The position numbers and the translations under genes are program-made. From assembly GCF_964656455.1 (NCBI RefSeq), contig NC_135720.1, positions 101,382,696-101,446,695 of the forward strand: DNA of 64,000 nt, given 5' to 3'. Below are positions 24,871 to 36,883 of the stretch, one piece after another. The stretch comes from Halichoerus grypus (Eukaryota; Chordata; Mammalia; Carnivora; Phocidae). How positions within the stretch are numbered: position 1 is the first letter of the stretch; every line of letters begins with the position of its first letter. Below the pieces are notes generated by a model. It made no database searches. It was given only the letters and a program-made list of their open reading frames with translations, and had not been told where the DNA came from.

Positions 24871-25569
24871 AGAGAAGTAGGAGACCTTAGTTTCATCTGG
24901 TCCCAGGAATTCAGCTAGATAGCTATAAAATCATTCTGAACACCTGCAAAATCAACCGGAGTTCTAAGAAAAAGAATAGCTTCAACCCTACAAATAGAAA
25001 AGTGACCACTTTCTATAAGGTAGAAGATGCAGAGAAGTGAATCTGAGGCAATATATCAAAAGATAAACCACAGGGGAAGGGAGCCTCCAAAAGCCAACAC
25101 TGGTAAGTGATATAGCAGCAGAGCACAAAATCAGAACTTTTAGAAGTCTGCTTCAGTGAGAGATGTCCAGCCTGAAAGGTGCTCAGGTGGCAAAGCTGGG
25201 TGGAATCCTAGGTGGGACAGTGTAGTCTCAGGATCCTTGGGGTCACAGAAGACCGGGTGTGCCTGAGTGTGGCAGAGTTCCCAGGCATCTGAATGGGAAA
25301 GCCAGCACTAATCAGTGAGCCCAGGAGTGGGCTTTCAGCTTGGTGTTCCCATAAACCGCGAACTGCAGCATGGTTGGGCAAATGCTCTCTGAGCCGGGGC
25401 CCAGCAAGCAGAACCGCTGCAAGATCACCCTCCCTCCCCTGGAAAGAGCAGCATGGATGCACACCACAGAAGTTTGCAGGGTTTGGAGACTCCAAACATG
25501 GTGGCATGCCTGATTTAAAATGCTCAGTCACAGTCTGGATGAGCATGGAGTGTGGATAGAGACCATTTA

Positions 25570-28500
25570 TCATGCTAATGGACATAAAAAGAAAGCTGGG
25601 GTAGCAATCCTTCTATCAGACAAATTTGTTTTTAAACCAAAGATTGTAGTAAGGGATGAAGAGGGACACTATATCATACTTAAAGGATCTATCCAATAAG
25701 AAGATCTAATAATTATAAATATTTATGTTCCAAACTTTGAAGCAGCCAAATATATAAACCAATTAATAACAAAATTAAAGAAACACATTGATAATAATAC
25801 AATAATAGTAGGGGATGTTAACACCCTATTCACTACAATAGACAGATCTTCTTTCTAAGCAGAAGATCAACAAGGAAACAAGGGCTTTGAATTACACACT
25901 GGACCAGATGGACTTCACAGATATATATATAGAACATTCCATCCTAAAGCAACAGAATACACATTCTTCTCAAGTGCACATGGAACATTCTGCAGAAAAA
26001 ATCACATACTGGGTCACAAATCAGGTCCCAAGCAATGCCAAAAGATTGGGATCATTCCCTGCATATTTTCAGATCACAATGCTTTAAAACTTGAACTCAA
26101 TCACAAGATGAAATTTGGAAAGAACTCAAATACATGGAGGCTAAAGAGTATCCTACTAAAGAAAGAATGGGTCAACCAGGAAATTAAAGAAGAATTTAAA
26201 AAATTCATGGAAACAAATGAAAATTAAAACACAACTGTTCAAAACCTTTGGGATGCAACAAAGGCGGTCCTAAGAGGAAAGTATATAGCAATACAAGCCT
26301 TCTCAAGAAACAAGAAAGGTCTCAAATACACAAGCTAACCTTACACATAAAGGAGCTGGAGAAAGAACAAATAAAGCCTAAACCCAGCTGGAGAAGAGAA
26401 TTAATAAAGATTAGAGCAGAAATCAATGAAATAGAAACCAAAAGAACAGTAGAACAGATCAACGAAACTAGGAGCTGGTTCTTTGAAAGAACTAATAAGA
26501 TTGATAACCCCCAGCCAGACTTATCAAAAAGAAGAGAAAGGACCCAAATTAATAAAATCATGAATGAGAGAGGAGAGATCACAACCAATACCAAAGAAAT
26601 ATAAACAATTATAAGAATATATTATGAACAACTATAGGCCAACAAATTATTTAATCTGGAAGAAATGGATGCATTCCTACAGCAGTACAGACTACCAAAA
26701 CTGAACCAGGAAGAAATAGAAAATCTGAACAGACCCAAAACCAGCAAAGAAATTGAAGCGGTAATCAAAAATCTCCCAACAAGGAAGAGTCCAGGGCCAG
26801 ATGGCTTCCCAGGGGAATTCTAACAAACATTTAAAGAAGAATTACTGTCTATTCCTCTAAAGCAATTTCAAAAAATAGAAATAGAAGGAAAACTTCCAAA
26901 CTCGTTCTATGAGGCCACCATTACCTTGATCCCAAAACCAGACAAAGACCCTATCAAAAAGGAGAATTTACAGACCAATATCCTTGATGAACATGAATGC
27001 AAAAATTCTCACCAACATACTAGTCAATAGGATCCAACAGTACATTAAAGAATTATTCACCACGACCAGGTGGGATTTATTCTGGGCTATAAAATTGGTT
27101 CAACATCCACAAACCAATCAACATGATCCACTGCATTAATGAAAGAAAGGACAAGAACCCATATGATCCTATCAATAGATGCAGAAAAGCATTTGACAAA
27201 GTACAGCATTCTTTCTTGATTAAAACTCTTCAGAGTGTAGGGATAGAGGGAACATAACTCAATGTCATAAAAGCCATCTAAGAAAAGCCCGCAGTGAATA
27301 TCATTCTCAAAGGGGAAAAACTGAGAGGTTTTCTCCTAAAGTCAGGAACATGGCAGGGTGTCCACTATCACTACTGTAGTTCAACCTAGTTCTAGAAGTC
27401 CTAGCCTCAGCAATCAGACAACAAAAAGAGATAAAAGGCACCCAAATCGGCAAAGAAGAAGTCAAATTCTCACTCTTCACAGATGACATGATACTTTATG
27501 TGGAAAACCCAAAAGACTCCACCCCAAAACTGCTAGAACTCATACAGGAAATCAGTAAAATGGCAGGATATAAAATAAATGCACAGAAATCAGTTGCATT
27601 TCTATACACTAATAATGAGACAGAAGAAAGAGAAATTAAGGAGTTGATCTCATTTACCTTTGCACCCAAAACCATAAGATACCTAGGAATAAACCTAACC
27701 AAAGAGGCAAAGGATCTGTACTCAGAAAACTATAGAACACTCATGAAAGAAATTGAGGAAGACACAAAGAAATGGGAAAACGTTCCATGCTCATGGTTTG
27801 GAAGAACAAATATTGTGAAGATGTCTATGCTACCTAGAGCAATCTATACATTCAATGAAATCCCTATCAAAATACCATCAATTTTTTTCAGAGAGCTGGA
27901 ACAAATAATCCTAAAATTTGTACGGAACCAGAAAAGACCCTGAATAGACAAAGGAATGTTGAAAATGAAAACCAAAGCTTGTGGCATCACAATTCTGGAC
28001 TTTAAGCTCTATTACAAAGCTTAATCATCAAGACAGTATGATACTGGCACATAAACAGACACCTAGATCAATGGAACAAAATAGAGAACCCGGAAGTGGA
28101 CCCTCAACTCTTTGGCCAACTAATCTTTGACAAGGCAGGAAATAATATCCAATGGAGGGGCGCCTGGGTGGCTCAGTTGGTTAAGCAGCTGCCTTCTGCT
28201 CAGGTCATGATTCCAGAGTCCTGGGCTCGAGCCCCACATCGGGCTCCTTGCTGTGTGGGGAGCCTGCTTCTCCCTCTCCCTCTGCCTTCCACTCCCCCTG
28301 CTTGTGATCTCTCTCTCTCTCACTATCTCTGTGTGTCAAATAAGTAAATAAAATCTTTAAAAAATGTATTTAAAAAAATAAAAAATAAAAGAATATCCTA
28401 TGGGAAAAAGACAGTCTCTTCAACAAATGGTGTTGGGAAAATTGGACAGCCACATGCAGAAGAATGAAACTGAACCATTTCTTTATACCATACACAAAAA

Positions 28501-29450
28501 TAGACTCAAAATAGATGAGAGACCTAAATGTGAGACACAAATCCATCAAAATCCTAGAGGAGAACACAGGGAGCAACCTCTTTGAGCTTGCCTGCAGCAA
28601 TTCCTTGCTAGACACATCTCCAAAGGTAACAAAAACAAAGGAAAAATGAACTATTGGAAGTTCATCAAGATAAAAAGCTTTTGCACAACAAAGGAAAGAA
28701 CTGACAAAACCAAAAGACAACCGACAGAATGGGAGAAGATATTTGCAAATGACATATCAGATAAAGGGTTAGTATCCAAAATCTATAAAGAACTTATCAG
28801 ACTCAACAACCAAAGAACAAATAATCCAATCAAGAAATGGGCAGAAGACATGAACAGACATTTCTCCAAAGAAGACATCCAAATGGCCAATAAACACATG
28901 AAAAAATGCTCAACATCACTCGGCATCAGAGAAATACAAATCAAATCCACAATGAGATACCATTTCACACAGGTCAGAATGGCTAAAATTAACCAGTCAG
29001 GAAACAACAAAAGTTGGCGAGGATATGGAGAAAGGGGTACCCTCTTACACTGTTGGTGGGAATGGAAGCTGGTGCGGCCACTCTGGAAAACAGTATTGAG
29101 GTTCCTCAAAAAGTTAAAAATAAGGCTACCCTATGACCCAGAAATTGCACTACTGGGTATTTACCCCAAAGATACAAATGCAGTGATCTGAAGGGGCACC
29201 TGTACCCCAATGTTTATAGCAGCAATGTCCACAATAGCCAAATTATGGAGAGCTCAAATGTCCATTGACAGATGAATGTATAAAGAAGCTGTGGTATAAA
29301 TTCAAGAGAACACTACTCAGCCATAAAAAAAATAAATAAATAAATCTTGACATTTGCAATGATGTGGTTGGAACTAGAGGGTATTATGCTAAGTGAAATA
29401 AGTCAATCGGAGAAAGATAATTATCATATGATCTCACTCATATGTGGTAT
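25570..29450 (+). pseudogene. L1 ORF2 remnant, multiply disrupted
   Basis: Degenerate ORF2 (endonuclease plus reverse transcriptase). Recognisable pieces: an endonuclease remnant before 26.1 kb; 26248-26604, with RSWFFERTNKID; 27488-27943, starting just after the RT active-site region ([11 protein letters not shown]) and containing [19 protein letters not shown]; 28646-29191, with [20 protein letters not shown] and a C-terminal [17 protein letters not shown]. In the last piece the first two cysteines of the Cys-rich motif read S and Y. In-frame stops and single-base shifts separate the pieces, and the N-terminal endonuclease start is deleted. No function is expected. Confidence 0.85.
28157..28390 (+). 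mobile_element. Can-SINE inserted in L1 ORF2 remnant
   Basis: GGGGCGCCTGGGTGGCTCAG head, TTAAGCAGCTGCC, CT-rich middle, AATAAGTAAATAAAATC and A-rich tail. Near-identical 12-bp duplication AATATCCAATGG (ends 28155) and AATATCCTATGG (28392-28403). ORF2 text continues across it. This is the third level of the nest. Confidence 0.93.
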
Positions 29451-29755
29451 TTAGGAAACAAAACAGAGGATCATAGGGGAAGATAGGAAAAAATAAAACA
29501 AGATGAAATCAGAGAGGGAGAAAAACCATAAAAGACTCTTAATCATAGGAAACAAACTGAGGGTTGCTGGAGGGGCGATAGGTGGGGGGATGGGGTAACT
29601 GGGTCATGGACATTAAGGATGGCATGTGATGTAATGAGCACTGGGTATTATATAAGAATGATGAATCAATGACCTCTACCTCTGAAACTAATAATATATT
29701 ATATGTTAATTAATTGAATTTAAATTTAAATTTTTTTAAAAAAAGAATCTCAAAG

Positions 29756-30235
29756 GTATATTTGCAAACCTATGTTTATTGTAGCATTATTCAAAATAAC
29801 CAAGAGGTCAAAGCAGCCTGAAGTCCATCAGCAGATGAATGGATAAAGAAAATGTGATACATACATAGAATGAAATATTTTTCAGCCTCATAAAAAAGGA
29901 AGTCTGTCACACGCTTCAACATAGGTAAACCGTGAAAGCATTATGCTAAGTGAAATAAGCCAGTCATGAAAAGATAAATACTTTACAATTCTACTTATAT
30001 GAGGTATCTAAAATGGTCAAATCCTCAGAAACAAAAGTAGAATAGTGGTTGCCAGGTGCTGGGGAAGAAGGAAAAGGGGAGTTGTTCAATAGATAAAGAC
30101 TTTCAGTTTCACAAAACGAAAAAATTCTAGGGATCTATTGTACAGCAATGTGCATATAGTTAATCTACTGTACACTTCAAAATGGTTAAGATGGTAAATT
30201 TTATCTTATGTATTTAAGCCCAGTAAAAAATAAAT
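29756..30235 (+). mobile_element. Old L1, segment 4 (ORF2 end and 3' UTR)
   Basis: Resumes with GTATATTTGCAAACC, then TGTAGCATTATTCAAAATAA, AAGCATTATGCTAAGTGAAA, AGTGGTTGCCAGGTGCTGGG and TGTACACTTCAAAATGGTTA, ending at the A-rich CCCAGTAAAAAATAAATAAT. These are standard landmarks of older mammalian L1 3' ends. Confidence 0.85.
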
Positions 30236-31826
30236 AATAAATAGCATGGAAGCACAATGATATATTGATAATGTACACTTCTTTAGAAGTGAGTTTATAT
30301 GATGCAGCTTAAATGCTTTTGCATGTGACCTGGCTTCCTGCAAAGGAGTCAAAGAAATAAGAATACCATTATCTTTGAGCAGGCATCGTAGAGATTTATC
30401 TCATTCTTTACCAACTGATGCAATCATAAAAAATAAAACAGCAAGCATGGGTTGTGGACTTTTTAGTTCAAGATGTCCAATAAAAATATATTCTAGCAAT
30501 TTTTAGACACGTAAAGCTAGAATTTAGGTCAGGGTCACAGATCACCCATATATAGTGGTGAAAGGAAAGTGATGGGAGTGGCGGATATAAATAGAGAAGA
30601 GCAGAGAGCTAAGGAACCAGACTTGGGAGACATTCAAAACATGTGGCTCAAATAAAACAAGAGCTAGAGCCAGAGAAAGAAAGCTTAAGAGGTCACAGAG
30701 GATATTCAGTCACAGAATTTAGCCTTAGCAAAAGATTGTGAGTATATTCCAAGTAGCACCAAAGAAGAAATACTCTTCCACTAAAACAAGAGGTTTCAGC
30801 CTCTTGTTGCTAGGTTATTTTAGTTTAAAATAATAGTCAATTCTCTTATGACATCTTTTATTCTGTATTTTATAAAGTATCATTGATGTTCCACAAATAA
30901 TACCCTCGGAAAAAAACAAAACAAAACCTAAATCCAATTCTAAAGCACAGCTTGATGCAAGTGTTGGAGAATTAAAAAAAAAAAAGGCAATTAAAAAAGA
31001 ACTGATTACTAAAAATCACACAAACCTGAAACACCGAAAAAGGGAAATGTATTTGGAAAGTGGAAAGACATTCATGCTTTAGAAAAATTGAATAAAGAGG
31101 CGATTTCCATCTAATTGTTGTATACTCAATTTGCCAATGATGACAATTTGCATGTTTAACTGAAAAGAAAATAGCAAACAGCAACCGAATGTAAATGAAC
31201 GTTTTTGGTTGTTTCTTTTAATGGGCAGGTAAAACAGTTACACAAAACCAAATATTGAACACAGAAAAAATAACTATCAGCATTCAATCTACTGTTCAGC
31301 CAGTAATTGTGGGAGTTGCCCCTAAATATGTACATATATATACAAATACTTTGTGAAAATCTATGCAAAATGTGATGTGTATGGGAGAGAATAAAACCTT
31401 ACGGTTATAGTTCTAAGCTGTGTGACCATTTTGACTAAAGTTTAACTTTAGCCAAAATTTGCCTTTTCTCAAGTGCATAGTGAAGATATAACTGATTGGA
31501 AAGTCCAATGTTAAATCATTAGTGCTGAGTTGTAATGCCAAGAAACAAAACAAACAAAAAATGGAACGTAAGTAGGAATAAGAAACTCGACCAAAGTGAT
31601 TGAGGCAGGCTTGAGAGTGGATAATTGGTATAAAAAAATTTAATTTAGACACAGGATAAAATTTGTATTACCCTGTATCCCCAGGATCTCTGATCAGGTT
31701 GTATGCTGTAGGTGGAATGCTATGAGGACTCTGCCAAGTGGGGACTCAGGGAGGAAAAATGACCTTTATTGAGATATAGAGATGCGGGTATCAAATGGAT
31801 AAAATGAACAGATGCAACTGGGATTA
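30236..31826. other. Unique AT-rich non-coding DNA
   Basis: Nothing recognised. Short A-runs occur (30910, 30974). Minus-strand frames at 30972-31652 have no domains. Confidence 0.45.
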
Positions 31827-31842
31827 AAGAGTATGGAGTTGG

Positions 31843-32046
31843 AGAGCACCTGGGTGGCTCAGTTGGTTAAGTGACTGCCTTCAGCTCAGGTCATGATCTC
31901 TGAGTCCCAGGATCGAGCCCCGCATCGGGCTCCTTGCTCAGCGGGGAGTCTGCTTCTCCCTCTGGCCCTCTCCCCTCTCCTTTCTCATGCTCTCTCCCAC
32001 TCTCTCTCTCTCTCAAATAAATAAATAAAATCTTAAAAAAAAAAGA
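31843..32046 (+). mobile_element. Can-SINE
   Basis: AGCACCTGGGTGGCTCAGTT head, GACTGCCTTCAGCTCAGG, GGATCGAGCCCCGCATCGGG, CT-rich middle, AAATAAATAAATAAAATC tail. Duplication AAGAGTATGGAGTTGG (31827-31842) and AAGAATATGGAGTTGG (32047-32062), one mismatch. Confidence 0.95.
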
Positions 32047-32062
32047 AAGAATATGGAGTTGG

Positions 32063-33160
32063 TCTCTGTTCCTTTGCAGAAGTTCACACTCTTCCAGCCC
32101 TATTTTGATAACATTCATAGGTCTGGATGCACCAGCCCTTCCTTTGATGTGACAGACGTTGGGGTCTAACTATCTTTGTGGTGGCAGCCATGTAATATTG
32201 TGGGCCAGGTGTACCATCTGCCCCTTCAATAATCACGACTGTGTCAGCACCAGCCACATCCCTGGAACAATGACAGGTCCAAGCCTTGTGGTTACAGCCA
32301 TCCTACATGACATGTCCTGTGGCCTCACCCACCTCAGGCTTCTACTTGGATTGCTTACCTTCAACATCAGATGGAGCTGATTTCAATAGCATTTTGCAAG
32401 AAGTTAACCAACAGACAGTTGGTCTTAGAGAACTGAATCATTACCAGGAAGGAATCAGAAGTAAAGGGAGACTTGATTCTACAAGAAACAAATGTCATTT
32501 GGGTAAAAACACCTATGCCTCAGGGCTAGTTCCACAATGAGAAAAAGAGGAATTGAATAACATGCAGAGGATGACCCAGCTTGTAAGTGATGAATCAAGC
32601 CAGGTGCCTGAGTCTGATACCTGATTCTTTAAGCATGGAATTGGGCAGCAAGTTCAGGTTCAGGGCTTTTCACGGCATGCCGGGCTCACCTCTGCCATGC
32701 CCCTGTCACACATTATTTTTTTATTTATCTTTCCTGCTAAAAGTAAGCTCCTAAAGACAGAGGCTGTTATATCTTTTCATCAGGTCAAGTAATAAGTAAC
32801 TCTTTTTTGTAGGTGGTGATGGTTTTTTTACTAGGTTACTCATTTCAATCCATTCTTTCCTCAGTCTGCAGGGTTCTAGCACAGTTTGTTCTATCCTCAG
32901 CCATGTCCATTTTGGAGATAACTAACTTCTATGTTCATGGTGAAATTCTTAGCTATACAACAGCCTTGATGCCCATACCTGTGGCATCATCCTCCAAATG
33001 GAAGAAATACTGATTTCCATCCAGTGCCTATATTCCAGAAATATGCTGTGTTAGGAAATCAAGATCACTACACTCCATTGTCATAGTCCATATATCTCTG
33101 TATTTTTAAAAATCACATGGTCCTTTTAAAGTCAACAGATACATAGCAATTACAATGTGC
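32063..33160. other. Unique non-coding DNA
   Basis: Moderately GC-richer text around 32120-32380 has overlapping open frames (32159-32540 +) but no domain or splice pattern I can support. It may be an eroded LTR or retrocopy; unassigned. Confidence 0.35.
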
Positions 33161-33164
33161 TGTT

Positions 33165-33310
33165 TCTATTAACTTATATAATCCACAACAACCCTTTATG
33201 ACAGATACCATTATTTACACTCCATTTTAAAGAGAGAAAAGGGGAGACAAAGGGATCAGTTGACAGAGGAGGTATTTCAACCCAGATTGTCAACCTCCTG
33301 TCTATGCTCT
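33165..33310 (-). repeat. MIR fragment
   Basis: TAACTTATATAATCCACAAC, then GACAGATACCATTATTTAC and CTCCATTTTAAAGAGAGAAA, is the reverse complement of the MIR 3' half. Confidence 0.45.
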
Positions 33311-33419
33311 CAAATCCTGCCCTATGTAGGTATATTTCTCCACAATACATAAATTCCAGCTGCCACTTGGACTGCAAGCCTCTTCAGGGAAGGGGTTATA
33401 GTGTATTCGAATAGAACAC

Positions 33420-33500
33420 TGAAGATAAAGTGCTGTGACACTGAATAACTGTGTAACCTTTGATGAGTCACTTAGCCCCTCTGGGTTGATTATAATATTT
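33420..33500 (+). repeat. MIR fragment
   Basis: TGAATAACTGTGTAACCTTT followed by GAGTCACTTAGCCCCTCTGG fits the MIR core in sense orientation. Confidence 0.4.
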
Positions 33501-34044
33501 GAAGATCCCCAAGAGTCTCTCTTCAATGAGTATTTACAACACATGAGACACTCTCTAGGAAACATGTAGCATATTTGAGGCCCTCAGTACATTTAGTTTT
33601 TCCCAACTCCAAAATTCTATGACACATTGAAATATTGCATTATTCTCACAGACCAAAGAGTGGAAGGATAAAATAGACTTTAGTAAATACAAGTTATGCA
33701 GTGAATACATTTCTGGGGGTTCCTGGATCCAATTCCAACTTGTGGGTTGGGGGGGTGGGAGGGCGTGGCACTTCCCACAGAACACCAAGCAATTCTCAGA
33801 CACCAGCAGTGCGTCCTAGACTTCAGTTCAGTTCTAACACTATCTACCTGGAGATGATGTCAAATCCCACAAGGTGTGGGTTCAGTCTTACAAGACCGCA
33901 CTTCCTTCATAGGTATTATCAGCCCAAGCTCTTACCTGTGCTTCTGACCCTTCAGTTACAAATTAGAGGTTCCAAAGACTTCCTCCTGAGTTGGACTCCA
34001 ACTCAGGATGCCATTTGCAAGCCCAGGTTGTTCCGATACTTCTT

Positions 34045-34405
34045 TTTTTTTAATTAGTTATTATTAAGGTGTTTATTTAAATTCCAGTTAGTTTACATAC
34101 AGTGTTATATTAGTTTCAGGTGTACAATATGGTGATTCAACAATTCTACCCAGTGCTCATCCCAAGTACAGTCTTTAATCCCCATCACATATTTCACCCA
34201 CCCACACCCACCCACCTCCTTCTGGTAACCATTAGTTTGTTCTCTATAGTTAAGATTCTGTTTCTTGGTTTGCCACCCTCTCTCTTTTTTTTCACTTTGT
34301 TTTGTTTCTTAAATTCCACATATGAGTGAAATCATACGGTATTTGTCTTTCTCTGATTTATTTCACTTAGCATAATTCTCTCTGCCTCCACCCATGTCAT
34401 CATTC
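34045..34405 (-). mobile_element. 5'-truncated older L1, antisense
   Basis: T-rich start, then AGTTTACATACAGTGTTATA, TTAGTTTCAGGTGTACAATA, ACCCAGTGCTCATCCCAAG, AACCATTAGTTTGTTCTC and TATTTCACTTAGCATAATTC, which is the reverse complement of an L1 3' UTR and ORF2 end. It splits the ancient LTR between GATACTTC and CTGACTGACAGAC. Duplication not resolved. Confidence 0.85.
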
Positions 34406-34628
34406 TGACTGACAGACTATAAATTAGAGGTTCCACAACCTCCTCCTTGGGTTCAATTAATTTGCTAGACAAGCTCACAGAACCCAGAGAAACATTTTAC
34501 TTACTAGACCACAAGTTTACCACAAAAGGACATAACTTAGGAAGAGCCAGATAGAAAAGATGGATAGGGCACTACATGGGAAAGGGTACTTAGCATCAAT
34601 GAGATCTCCAGACACATCACTCTCCCAG

Positions 34629-35318
34629 TGTAATAACACTCCAGCCAGTCTTAAAGGTTAACTTGCTTCAAGGTAACATACTCCTTCCTTGCTGACCTGA
34701 GGTCCTTGATCTGTAACAGAATTAATTTACTTTCTTTGAGATTTGCAGACCGGTGGATTTGGGGAATGAAGGAGCAGAATGCTCCCAGGCCACAGAGGCC
34801 AGCAACTCTATTTGAAACTGCCTTGGCTTTCTGATTAGCCCACAATCTTTTAGCAAAATGCTTTTCTTTTTCAAGGTCACACAGATAACTTTACTGACCT
34901 CCTTTTTGTGTCCCTAGACCTTGCCCTTCTTTGAAGAAAGAACAGAGTACTCTTGCACAACCAGACTTGGGTACCAAGGAACCAGACTTTCTTGTATGAC
35001 CACCCCACCCCAGGGACTAAGGAACTAGAACTTCTTGCACAACCTCCCAACACCAAGATAACTCTGTAGCTGGTATCATGGAGTCTACAGGTAATCATGA
35101 AGTGCCATAGACCGTTGCACTCCCTTAACTGATTAAACCCCTTTAAAAAAAATCTCTGCGCCAGGGAGAAACCTCAGAGTTGGCCCTTGGACAAGAGTAC
35201 TCTTTCTCTGCAGGTGGTCAACCTCCTGAATAAAATTCATATTCCCTTCCAATCAAAACTAGTCTAGTGAGTATTGTTATTTCGAGCAATGGGCAACTGA
35301 ACTTGGGTTTGGGTAACA
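34629..35318 (+). mobile_element. Solo LTR, gammaretrovirus-like (ERV1 type), 690 bp
   Basis: Bounded by TG (34629) and CA (35318) with a 4-bp duplication CCAG at 34625-34628 and 35319-35322. Removing it rejoins the host LTR cleanly (CTCTCCCAG + CACCTCCACGTG). A poly(A) signal AATAAA is at 35229-35234, followed by a pyrimidine-rich U5-like end, so it is read in sense. A 4-bp duplication is typical of gammaretroviral-type integrases. No internal viral gene is present, so it is a recombination remnant. Family not named. Confidence 0.8.
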
Positions 35319-35702
35319 CCAGCACCTCCACGTGTTCACCAACCTGGAAGCTCTCAGAACCCTGTCCTTTTGGGTTTTTATGAAGCTTCATTACATAGGC
35401 ATGGTTGATTAAACCAGTGATCATTGGCTGATTAAACCTCCAGTTCCTACCCCTTCTGGGAGATCAGGGAGTGGGACTGAAATTTTGAACCATCTAATCT
35501 CATGGTTGGTTCTTCAGTGATGGGTGACCAGTCCCCATCCTCAGGTGATCTAGGGGGATTCTAAAAGTCACATTATCATAACAAAAGACATCACATCTTT
35601 AACCTGCCATCACTTAAGATATTCCAAGGGTTTTAGGACCTCTGTTCCAGAAAGGGGACAAAGACCAACTATATATTTCTCATTACAAATCATATCATGA
35701 TT

Positions 35703-36030
35703 TTTAAGATGGAGCATTAGGTACAAAAAAGAATATGTCAACTCAAACTTTTGATATCCTTGATGTCAAGGGTTTATTTTTTATCATTGCCTTCTCAGTG
35801 CCTGAGCTGATGCCATGAGCATTGTAGATGATCAGTAATTATTTCTTGAGTGAATGAACAAAAGGTAAAATTGGGACTGTTTTTTATTGTTTTTAACAAT
35901 TACCACTTTGAATCATGTGGGCAATTGGAAGAACATTTTGAATAACAAAGACTTTTAAAAAAGAAAAAATATAAGAACAACAGGAAAATTAGGGTAGGAT
36001 AAAAACCATGCATCAGAAAAATTCCATTTC
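35703..36030. other. Unique AT-rich non-coding DNA
   Basis: No recognisable feature. Confidence 0.4.
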
Positions 36031-36210
36031 CTTTTTTTTTTAAGACTTTTTTTTTTTTGTGGGGGGGTGTAGAGAGAGAGAGTGAATCTCAAGCAGACTT
36101 CCTGCTGAGTGTAAAACCCATGTAGGGCTCAATGCTAGGACCCTGAGATCATGACCTGAGCCAAAATCAAGAGTCAGACGCTTAACTGACTGAGCCACTC
36201 AAGTGTCCTA
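36031..36210 (-). mobile_element. Older Can-SINE, antisense
   Basis: Poly-T (36031-36058), GTAGAGAGAGAGAG, AGCAGACTTCCTGCTGAG, ATCATGACCTGAGCC, AAAATCAAGAGTCAGACGC and CTGAGCCACTCAAGTGTCC. The 'AATCAAGAGTCAGACGCTTAAC' variant marks an older Can-SINE subfamily than the copies at 6.8 or 59.7 kb. Duplication not clear. Confidence 0.85.
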
Positions 36211-36224
36211 ACTTTTTTAAAAAT

Positions 36225-36700
36225 AAGTGTAAAAAATGAGCTTTTTCTTATAAATGTGCATGCCCTTCATCTTATTGAAGGGGAGCAGAATATGTCACTC
36301 CAAATATGACACTTTGGTATATTGATTACTTTGAATTAAGTTACTTGAGAAGCAGTCAGTACAAAAAGATTACTCTAAAAGTCCTTAGTCCTCCTGAGAG
36401 CAGGAAATAACTCCCATGTGCAAGGTAGCCTCTCTTTACTAGGAGGAAGTGGGACATCTTCATCATAAGCAATTTAAGTCCCAGAAGACTGCATAAACAA
36501 AATTTGTTACTTCCTTACTAATTTCCTACCTCAAGCTCAAACTTCTTTGTCACGATTTTTCACAAATATGTTGTTTCTTTGTCTAAGTACAAAAAAGCAT
36601 AAAACCTGCCTGCTCTGTTCACTTTTTCGATTCTCATATTTTTAATGAGGCTACTGTATGTATAGAATTTTTTTTTAATCTGTCTATGTTATAAAACAGA
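36225..36700. other. Unique non-coding DNA
   Basis: Nothing recognised. Confidence 0.4.
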
Positions 36701-36706
36701 AATCTT

Positions 36707-36851
36707 GGGCACCTGGGTGGCTCAGTCAGTTAAGCATTTGCATTCGGCTCAGGTCATAGTCCCAGGGTACTGGGATCAAGCCCAGAGTAGGGCTCCCTTC
36801 TCAGTGAAGAGACTGCTTCTCCCTCTCCCTGCCCCCTGCTCGTGCTCTAAC

Positions 36852-36883
<32 letters not shown>

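Larger units (their letters stand above)
24856..29743 (+). mobile_element. L1 with internal deletion (5' UTR joined to mid-ORF2)
   Basis: Starts ATAGTCCAAGATGGCAGAGA, so the 5' end of the element is present. 5' UTR text runs to about 25560 and then jumps into the ORF2 endonuclease coding region (CATGCTAATGGACATAAAAA). The equivalent of about 53778-56077 of the full-length copy (rest of the 5' UTR, all of ORF1, start of ORF2) is missing. ORF2 then runs with many stops and shifts to about 29450. An A-type 3' UTR and A-rich end follow at 29743. Imperfect 12-bp duplication AGAATCTCAGAG (24844-24855) and AGAATCTCAAAG (29744-29755). The old L1 resumes exactly after it. A SINE sits at 28.16 kb. Confidence 0.92.
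33720..35702 (-). mobile_element. Ancient ERV-type LTR, interrupted by an L1 and a solo LTR
   Basis: Window-strand blocks in order: CAAGCAATTCTCAGACACCA, ATCTACCTGGAGATGATGTC, GCAAGCCCAGGTTG, then (after the L1) GGGTTCAATTAATTTGCTAG and AAGCTCACAGAACCC, then (after the solo LTR) CACCTCCACGTGTTCACCAA, TTGGGTTTTTATGAAGCTTC, GTGACCAGTCCCCATCC and GGACAAAGACCAACTATATA. I recognise this as a widespread old mammalian LTR whose sense strand is the minus strand. The family name is not certain. A roughly 45-bp stretch (33945-33990) is partly repeated at 34409-34455. Confidence 0.65.

Noticed and set aside
32159..32540. Two overlapping plus-strand frames in a GC-richer patch
   Set aside because: No domain, no splice sites in a sensible arrangement; more likely eroded repeat.
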